64,000 bases of DNA from Rhodocyclaceae bacterium (GTDB lineage: Bacteria > Pseudomonadota > Gammaproteobacteria > Burkholderiales > Rhodocyclaceae): positions 1 through 64,000 of the forward strand of contig JANJVS010000033.1 in the NCBI GenBank assembly GCA_024709955.1, given 5' to 3'. The notes under the pieces were generated by a model that saw only the letters and a program-made list of their open reading frames with translations, was not told where the DNA came from and ran no database searches. Below, piece by piece: positions 59,425-64,000 of the stretch. How positions within the stretch are numbered: the first letter of the stretch is position 1; each line of letters starts with the position of its first letter. A program made the translations under genes and the position numbers.

Positions 59425-59455
59425 GGGCGGCGTCCCGCTGGCGTGGAAAGGCGCC

Positions 59456-59497
59456 AGTCTAGGGACGCGCCGCCGCCGCGGCCATGAGGCGGATCAA
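59456..59497 (-). promoter_or_regulatory. NNR/FNR-type box and -10 of the FmdE-like gene
   Basis: On the minus strand TTGAT-CCGC-CTCAT (59484-59497) and TAGACT (59456-59461), 29.5 bases from the centre. Predicted start 59449, leader 25 bases. Confidence 0.72.
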
Positions 59498-59509
59498 GCT
59501 CCAGAGCTC

Positions 59510-59848
59510 TCAGCCCGTGCTCCAGGCGCGCGGCCGCTTCATGCCGGCGATCTTGCAGGCCTGGGCGACATAGCCGTAGGGAAACAGGCCGAACAGGTGG
59601 TTGCGGCCGTCGCCCACCCCGCGCCGTTCGAGGTGCTTGATGACATGGCGCGCGTCGGCGGCGACCTGGTGGTCCTCGTAGTAGTCGCGCATGAAGCGCA
59701 GCACTTCCCAGTGCTCGTCGTTCAGGTCGATGCCGATGCGCCGCGCCAGTTCGCGGGCGATGTCATCGTTCCACTCGCCCGGCTCCACCAGATAGCCTTC
59801 CGCATCGAGTTCCGGCATCGCGTCGATCGCTTCCAGGGTCGCTTCCAT
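59510..59848 (-). CDS. TusE/DsrC-family protein lacking the penultimate Cys
   Basis: A 112-residue DsrC/TusE fold: DAEGYLVEPGEWNDDIAREL, DEHWEVLRFMRDYYEDHQV, then the C-terminal arm ACKIAGMKRPRAWSTG. Cys98 (CysB position) is kept. The penultimate Cys (CysA) that carries sulfur in DsrC and TusE is absent, with Trp-Ser-Thr-Gly at the end instead. It therefore probably cannot act in a standard sulfur relay and may be a regulatory or partner-binding variant. Divergent from the MarR gene. Confidence 0.82.
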   Translation of the reverse strand: MEATLEAIDAMPELDAEGYLVEPGEWNDDIARELARRIGIDLNDEHWEVLRFMRDYYEDHQVAADARHVIKHLERRGVGDGRNHLFGLFPYGYVAQACKIAGMKRPRAWSTG

Positions 59849-59878
59849 GATCTCCTCCGTTCAGGTGTTGGGCATATT

Positions 59879-59914
59879 ACATCATGCCGTGATATGTTCG
59901 CCCGATGTTATAGT
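59879..59914 (+). promoter_or_regulatory. Candidate MarR operator and promoter
   Basis: ATCA-TGCCG-TGAT at 59881-59893 within a wider CATAT...ATATG dyad, followed by TATAGT (59909-59914) as -10. The dyad covers the -35 area, fitting autorepression by the MarR protein encoded just downstream, and possibly control of the divergent TusE-like gene. Confidence 0.5.
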
Positions 59915-59954
59915 CCTGTCAACTCCCCCGCATGGCTAAGCATCCCCTACCCGC

Positions 59955-60380
59955 ATGAGCGATCCCGCCTTCCGCAAGCAGGACTTCGAGACCCTCTCCA
60001 ATTTCCGCCACCAGCTGCGCCGTTTCCAGCGCTGGAGCGAGCAGCTGACGCGCCGCGCCGGCGTGACCAACCTGCAGTACCTGCTGATGCTGCACATCAA
60101 GGGCTTCGCCGGGCGCGAGTGGGCGACGATCACGGAACTGGCGGAACGCCTGCTGTCGAGCCACCACGGCGCCGTGGCGCTGGTGACGCGCTGCGAGAAG
60201 CTCGGCCTGGTGGAGCGCCGCCCGGGGCGCATGGACGGCCGCGCGGTGGAGGTGCACCTGACCGCCAAGGGGGAAAGGCTCGTCGCCCGGCTGGCGCGTC
60301 AGCACCGCGACGAGCTGATGCGCCTCGAAGGCATCTTCGCCGTGCCGGGCCGCGAGGCGCTGGCCGGCGACGAATCCTAG
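59955..60380 (+). CDS. MarR-family regulator
   Basis: A 141-residue winged-helix regulator: TITELAERLLSSHHGAVALVTRCEKLGLVERR forms the recognition helix region (quoted in part), then the wing with GRAVEVHLTAKGERL. It probably binds a phenolic or redox ligand. It ends in TAG at 60378-60380, which is part of the MITE target duplication, so its last codon is unaltered. The neighbouring TusE-like gene is a possible target. Confidence 0.85.
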   Translation: MSDPAFRKQDFETLSNFRHQLRRFQRWSEQLTRRAGVTNLQYLLMLHIKGFAGREWATITELAERLLSSHHGAVALVTRCEKLGLVERRPGRMDGRAVEVHLTAKGERLVARLARQHRDELMRLEGIFAVPGREALAGDES

Positions 60381-60648
60381 AGCCTGTTCTCATTCAGGCG
60401 ACGACTGCGAAGGGGGCTGCCGGGTTGCAGGGCAAGGCGGGAGGAGCGCGGTTTGGCCAGTGCCAAATAAGCGACGACCAACGTAGCCATGCGGCCTGGC
60501 AGCCCCCTTCCCGCAGGGTTGCGCGAGCAGTCGCGTCCGCTGCGTTGCACCACTTGCCCGCGGATCACTGCGGGCGGCGCAGTGCGCCTTGCGGCCATCA
60601 CCTGCGCGCACAACGCAGCTCGCCGACTGAATGAGAACAGGCCCTAGA
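60376..60648. mobile_element. MITE (261 bp) with 6-bp target duplication
   Basis: Perfect 16-bp inverted ends, GCCTGTTCTCATTCAG at 60382-60397 and its complement at 60627-60642, are bounded by direct repeats CCTAGA (60376-60381, 60643-60648). The interior has no supported ORF and contains further inverted GC-rich segments (for instance GGGGGCTGCC near 60413 and GGCAGCCCCC near 60498). It is non-autonomous; no transposase with these ends is present in the window. The duplicated CCTAGA supplies the stop codons of both flanking convergent genes. Confidence 0.9.
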
Positions 60649-61009
60649 TCGTCGTCAGCCGCCGCAGCAGGTCGCCCCAGCCGTGGCTGAACAGCACCAG
60701 CAGCGGCACGACGACGACGAACAGGTGCAGCGCGCGGCGGATGCGCGTGTTGGCGCCGGTCATTTCCATGTAGTGGTCGATCACCATGCGCCCCTTGAAG
60801 GCGATCAGCCCGGCGACCACGAAGGCCAGCGGCCAGCCCGCCTCGCCGGTCTCGGCGAGCCAGGCCCCCGCCAGCGTGAGGCCGACCAGCAGCAGCCAGA
60901 TTCGTTCGGCGTGGCCGAGAATGCGCGCAGGGCCGCCCCGAGCGCATTCAGCCCCCCCGTGGGGGGCGGCGAGCAGCTCTTGCGAGCGTGGGGGGCCGAT
61001 ATTGTTCAT
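60644..61009 (-). CDS. norF: NorF-like cytochrome oxidase subunit IV family protein, copy 2
   Basis: A 121-residue protein with three helices and AFVVAGLIAFKGRMVIDHYMEM, like the NorF at 51287-51547. The first about 35 residues come from the second repeat family (60929-60998) and are not of NorF type, so the gene acquired an N-terminal extension from repeat DNA. ATG 61009 overlaps the norE2 stop, and no later ATG precedes the first helix. The stop is the TAG in the MITE duplication. Confidence 0.78.
   Translation of the reverse strand: MNNIGPPRSQELLAAPHGGAECARGGPARILGHAERIWLLLVGLTLAGAWLAETGEAGWPLAFVVAGLIAFKGRMVIDHYMEMTGANTRIRRALHLFVVVVPLLVLFSHGWGDLLRRLTTI
60929..60998. repeat. Second dispersed repeat family, copy 2 (inside norF2)
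   Basis: Minus-strand copy of the element at 53764-53866: GGCCCCCCACGCTCG, GCTCGCCGCCCCCCACGGG, GGGGCTGAATGC and CGGGGCGGCCC. It is translated as the N-terminal part of norF2. Confidence 0.8.
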
Positions 61010-61671
61010 CTCAGCACGTAGAAGAAGGGGAAGATCACCAGCCAGATGACGTCGGTGGTGTGCCAATACACCGCCGCCGCCTCCAGCCCGCTGTAGTCGC
61101 GCGACGAATAGACGCCGAGCCCCGTGCGCACGGCCACCCAGGCGAGCCCGAGCAGGCCCCAGCTGACATGCACGAGGTGGTTGAGCGTCAGGTAGTAATA
61201 CACCGTGTAGAAGATGCCCGCCTCGCCGTCGATGCCGCGGGCGACGTTCCACTGGATCTCGAAATACTTGACCAGCGGATAGCCCAGGCCCAGCAGGATC
61301 GCCAGCGCCACCCAGCGCAGGGTGGCCCGGCGCGCGTCGCGGCGGATCGCCTCCACCGCCTTGACCATGCAGTAGCCGCTGGTCAGCAGCAGCAGCGTGA
61401 TGGCGACGCCCGCCACGGTCGCCAGCTTGTCCGGGCCGGTGAGGAAGGCCTCGGGATGGTGGGCCTTGGCGATGAAATAGACGCCGAACAGCAGCAGGAA
61501 CTCCACCAGCACGCAGAAAATGCCGACCCAGATGCCGGTGTTGCCCGGCACGCGGCCATGCTTGTAAACGCGCTCCGGCGGCACGACGCCGGAAGCAGGA
61601 ACCGGCGGGACGGCGCCGGAAGTCGGCGCTGGCGGGACGGTGGCGGCGCTGGGGATTTCCACGATGTTCAT
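61006..61671 (-). CDS. norE: NorE-like cytochrome oxidase subunit III family protein, copy 2
   Basis: A 221-residue protein with five helices, GNTGIWVGIFCVLVEFLLLFG (trimmed) and YWHTTDVIWLVIFPFFYVLR at the end, paralogous to the norE at 50683. Residues 11-34 are a Pro/Ala-rich run with TVPPAPTS, GAVPPVPA and GVVPPE, built from one repeat core and two worn partial copies. The predicted transcript start is one base before the ATG, so it may be leaderless. It is coupled to norF2. Confidence 0.85.
   Translation of the reverse strand: MNIVEIPSAATVPPAPTSGAVPPVPASGVVPPERVYKHGRVPGNTGIWVGIFCVLVEFLLLFGVYFIAKAHHPEAFLTGPDKLATVAGVAITLLLLTSGYCMVKAVEAIRRDARRATLRWVALAILLGLGYPLVKYFEIQWNVARGIDGEAGIFYTVYYYLTLNHLVHVSWGLLGLAWVAVRTGLGVYSSRDYSGLEAAAVYWHTTDVIWLVIFPFFYVLR
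61618..61641 (+). repeat. In-frame repeat core in norE2
   Basis: A core read (minus strand) as TVPPAPTS near the N-terminus, followed on the protein level by two degenerate repeats. Confidence 0.85.
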
Positions 61672-61678
61672 CGCCGTC

Positions 61679-61748
61679 AGTGTAAGAGAAGCGTCGGCCC
61701 GGGCGCATGAGCAGGATCAAGCCGCGTTCGCGCGGGCCGGGCTAGACT
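61679..61748. promoter_or_regulatory. Shared bidirectional NNR/FNR-type box of norE2 and the nirV-like gene
   Basis: ATGAG-CAGG-ATCAA (61707-61720) lies centrally. TAGACT (61743-61748) on the plus and TACACT (61679-61684, minus) each start exactly 29.5 bases from its centre. Predicted starts 61755 and 61672 leave only two and one base before the start codons. Confidence 0.75.
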
Positions 61749-61756
61749 GCGCGCCC

Positions 61757-62524
61757 ATGCGCATCCCTGTTCCCCTCCTGCTGCTCGCGGCGGCCACGCT
61801 GGCCGCGCCGGTCCGCGCCGAGACCTGGCGCGAGCCGACCACCGGCATCGAGTTCGTGCGCGTGCCCGGCGGCTGCTATGCGATGGGCGATACCTTCGGC
61901 GGCGGCGACCACAACGAACTGCCGGTGCACGAGGTCTGCGTGAGCAGCTTCTGGATCGGCAGGTTCGAGGTCACGCAGGGGGCATGGGAGAAGCTGATGG
62001 GCGGCAATCCCTCGGCTTATGCGCGCGGCGAAAGCCATCCGGTGGACAGCGTCAACCAGGCCGACATCGAGCAATTCGCGCGGCGGCTCGAAATCATCCA
62101 CGAGACGCGCCGCTTCCGCCTGCCCACCGAGGCCGAGTGGGAATACGCCTGCCGCGGCGGCGGCCGGCAGGTCAAGTTCGGCGGCGAACCGCCGCCCGCC
62201 GGCGCCAACACCGCCGAGTACGCCAACCGGCACGGCGAGGGCAGCACCCCGGTGGGCAGTTTCCCGCCCAACGCGCTCGGCCTGCACGACATGAGCGGCA
62301 ACCTCTGGTAATGGGTCGGCGACGTCTATACGGCGGACGCCTACGCGCGCCATGCGCGCACCGACCCGCGCCACGGCGGCGCCGGCCCGGCGCGCCTGCT
62401 GCGCGGCGGCGCCTGGAGCCACGACGCCTTCTTCGCGCGCTGCAGCAAGCGCCACATGCACTGCCGCCCGACGGCGCGCTTCGACTTCGTCGGCTTCCGG
62501 CTGGTGATGGAGGCGGCGGACTAG
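61757..62524 (+). pseudogene. nirV: nirV-like formylglycine-generating-enzyme-family gene with internal TAA
   Basis: An exported SUMF1/FGE-family protein: signal MRIPVPLLLLAAATLAAPV, then FVRVPGGCYAMGDTFGG and FRLPTEAEWEYACRGG. At codon 185 (62309-62311) the conserved GNLW-E-W motif reads GNLW-TAA-W: a TAA stands where Glu (GAA) is expected. The frame then continues intact with VGDVY, LLRGGAW and FVGFRLVMEAAD to TAG at 62524. A single G-to-T change (or a sequencing error) explains it. NirV genes accompany nitrite reductases; function unknown. Confidence 0.8.
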
Positions 62525-62543
62525 GAAAATCCGCCCGCGCCCG

Positions 62544-64000
62544 TCAGTGCGAAGTCCCCTCGGACTTGGTGATCTTGTTGAAGAGGTTGTACTTGCCCAC
62601 CGGCTTGTCCATCGGGATGCGCTTCACTTCCTTGAAGGTCCTGGCGTCGAGCACGATCAGCGCGCCGCCGTCGGCCTTGCGCTCCCACAGGCTCGCCAGC
62701 GCGTACTTGCCGTAGCGGTCGAACTCGATGTGGGCCAGCGTCTTGCCCGGGTCGGTCTTCACCTCGGCCACCTTCTCCAGCGTGCGCTTGTCGATCACCT
62801 GCAGGGTGTCCTTGCCCTTCCGGTCCATCATCGAATCGGTCCAGGCGTAGGGCGTCTCCTCGTGGCTGCGCATGAAGAAGCCGGGACCGAGGGTGGGAAT
62901 GGTCTTGATGGTCTGCCAGTCCTTCATGTCGATCACCGAGATCAGGCCCTCCTTGAGGTTGGGCGAGGCCATCACGCGCTTGCCGTTCCAGTCCCAGGTG
63001 ATGCCCGAGCCGAGGTGGGGCATGCCGGGCATCCGCAGGTCGGCGATCCGCTTGCGCACGTCGAGATTGACCACCTGGCCCTTGCCGGCCTCGCGGCTGG
63101 CGCCCATGAGTTCCGAATAGTCCTGGGTGAAGAAGAAGTCGTCGAGCGGCTCGGAAAGGAAGCTGCGGCGCGGGTTGAGGAAGCCGGGGATGAAGGCGCC
63201 TTCCTTGTACTTGAAGTCGTGCACCATGCCGATCGGGATGTCCTCGGCCCCCGGGTCGTAGCTGACTTCCCAGACCTCGGGCACGTCCTTGAGCGCGGCG
63301 ACGAAGCTCTTGCGCGGCGAGGCGTCGTAGACCGCCGAGACGCGCGAGCTTTCCTTGCCGTTCTTGTCCTTCACCTCATGCACCTTGAGCACGTTGAGCT
63401 CGGCGTCGAGCAGCACCAGGGTATGCGGCAGGTAGTTGGCCACCGCGACGTACTTGCCGTCGCCCGACACCGCGACGTTGCGCGTGTTGATGCCGGCGCG
63501 GATCTCGGCGACGGTCTTGAGGTTCCACAGGTCGAACTTGCTGATCCAGCCGTCGCGCGAGGCGAAGAAGACGTAGCGGCCGTCGGGCGTGAACTTCGGC
63601 CCGCCGTGCAGCGCGTAGCGCGTCGGCACGCGCGCGATGGCTTCGAGCCGGTCGCCGTCCAGCACCGTCACGTGATGGTCGCCGGTCTCGACGACGAGGA
63701 ACAGGTTCATCATGTCCGCGCCCTTGAAGGCGTCGGCGGGTTTATCGGGCAGGCCGGCGAAATGCACCACGCGCGAGGCCTTCATCTGCGCCTCGCTCCA
63801 GGCCGGCGCCGGCACCACCGGCGTGTAGACCCAGTCCACGACGGCCTGGATCTCGGCCTTGGAAAGCTTCTCGGCGAAGGGCAGCATCTGCGTCGCCGCG
63901 CGGCCCTCCGTCACCGTCTGGATCGCCGCCGGCTTGCGCAGCCGCGCCAGGCTCTCGGGCAGCAGCGCCGGCCCGGTGATGCCGAGGCGGTCGGCGCCGT
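62544..64000 (-). CDS. nirN: NirN-like cytochrome c/d1 protein (5' end outside window)
   Basis: About 485 C-terminal residues: the end of a class I cytochrome c domain (RKPAAIQTVTEGRAATQMLPF with the Met ligand, trimmed) followed by an eight-bladed cd1 propeller (NLFLVVETGDHHVTVLDGD, GRYVFFASRDGWISKFDLW) and KYNLFNKITKSEGTSH at the end. The layout c-domain plus d1 propeller fits NirS or NirN. The C-terminal KITKSEGTSH and GPALLPESLARL point to NirN, which finishes heme d1 synthesis. It is convergent with the nirV-like gene (19-bp gap). Confidence 0.75.
   Translation of the reverse strand, partial: GADRLGITGPALLPESLARLRKPAAIQTVTEGRAATQMLPFAEKLSKAEIQAVVDWVYTPVVPAPAWSEAQMKASRVVHFAGLPDKPADAFKGADMMNLFLVVETGDHHVTVLDGDRLEAIARVPTRYALHGGPKFTPDGRYVFFASRDGWISKFDLWNLKTVAEIRAGINTRNVAVSGDGKYVAVANYLPHTLVLLDAELNVLKVHEVKDKNGKESSRVSAVYDASPRKSFVAALKDVPEVWEVSYDPGAEDIPIGMVHDFKYKEGAFIPGFLNPRRSFLSEPLDDFFFTQDYSELMGASREAGKGQVVNLDVRKRIADLRMPGMPHLGSGITWDWNGKRVMASPNLKEGLISVIDMKDWQTIKTIPTLGPGFFMRSHEETPYAWTDSMMDRKGKDTLQVIDKRTLEKVAEVKTDPGKTLAHIEFDRYGKYALASLWERKADGGALIVLDARTFKEVKRIPMDKPVGKYNLFNKITKSEGTSH

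Noticed and set aside
60382-60642. ORFs inside the MITE on both strands
   Set aside because: No start with ribosome site, no transposase motif; interior is inverted-repeat DNA.
61560-61641. Three tandem repeat cores in norE2
   Set aside because: Only the first (61618-61641) matches the core; the other two are short GGCGGGACGGC or GGCGGCACGAC remnants and are treated as degenerate pieces.

Overview
The window is GC-rich, densely packed chromosomal DNA. It most resembles a denitrifying betaproteobacterium of the Rhodocyclaceae type (Azoarcus/Thauera/Dechloromonas-like). This rests on gene content: a cytochrome-c nitric oxide reductase locus, NnrS, a cd1-type NirN-like protein, flavocytochrome c sulfide dehydrogenase (FCSD) pairs, NapC/NirT-type and c4-type cytochromes, and the betaproteobacterial orders miaA/mutL, purM|hda and folK-panBC. 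No species call is possible from sequence alone.

Layout. 1-6.5 kb: end of a COG2958-like gene, a NERD-helicase, lrgAB, an RcnB-like secreted protein, an orphan PhnD-like binding protein, and argD behind a leader ORF plus terminator. 6.5-13.3 kb: a divergent electron-transfer cluster. Two FCSD cytochrome/flavoprotein pairs face away from a shared control region, one of them behind a tetraheme NapC-like and an ethylbenzene-dehydrogenase-like heme protein; a c4 cytochrome follows. 13.3-18.2 kb: dut, coaBC, radC, a PilZ protein, rpmBG and a histidine kinase. 18.3-25 kb: a periplasmic binding-type protein, a PAS/sigma-54 activator divergent from a SLAC1/TehA channel with a recognisable -24/-12 promoter, and two MscS channels. 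25-38.5 kb: housekeeping genes (rsmB-like, purN, DedA, mutL, miaA, ycgR, purM, hda, HAD, pcnB, gpmA). 38.5-44.6 kb: a signalling block (DUF2721, hybrid kinase, YfiR, TonB receptor) lying between pcnB and folK. 44.7-47.8 kb: folK, DUF486, panB, panC, panD. 48-64 kb: the NO/nitrite block norCB, STAS, norEFQ, two membrane proteins, norD, a chemoreceptor, nnrS, an FmdE-like gene, a DsrC/TusE-like gene, a MarR regulator, a second norEF pair, a nirV-like gene with an internal stop, and a partial nirN-like gene.

Two layers tie the window together. First, FNR/NNR-type boxes (TTGAY-N4-RTCAA and variants) stand upstream of norC, norE, nnrS, the FmdE-like gene, the norE2/nirV divergent pair and one FCSD operon. 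Each has a -10-like hexamer starting 28.5-30.5 bases from the box centre, the class II geometry, so the NO genes and part of the sulfide module look like one oxygen/NO-controlled regulon. Second, a 24-bp repeat with heart GTCGGCGCTGGCGGGACG is scattered on both strands. It occurs as solo copies next to stop codons, as about 94-129 bp composites, and as in-frame insertions that always encode a TVPPAPTF-like peptide. A 261-bp MITE with 16-bp perfect terminal repeats and a 6-bp target duplication sits exactly on the former shared stop codons of two convergent genes.
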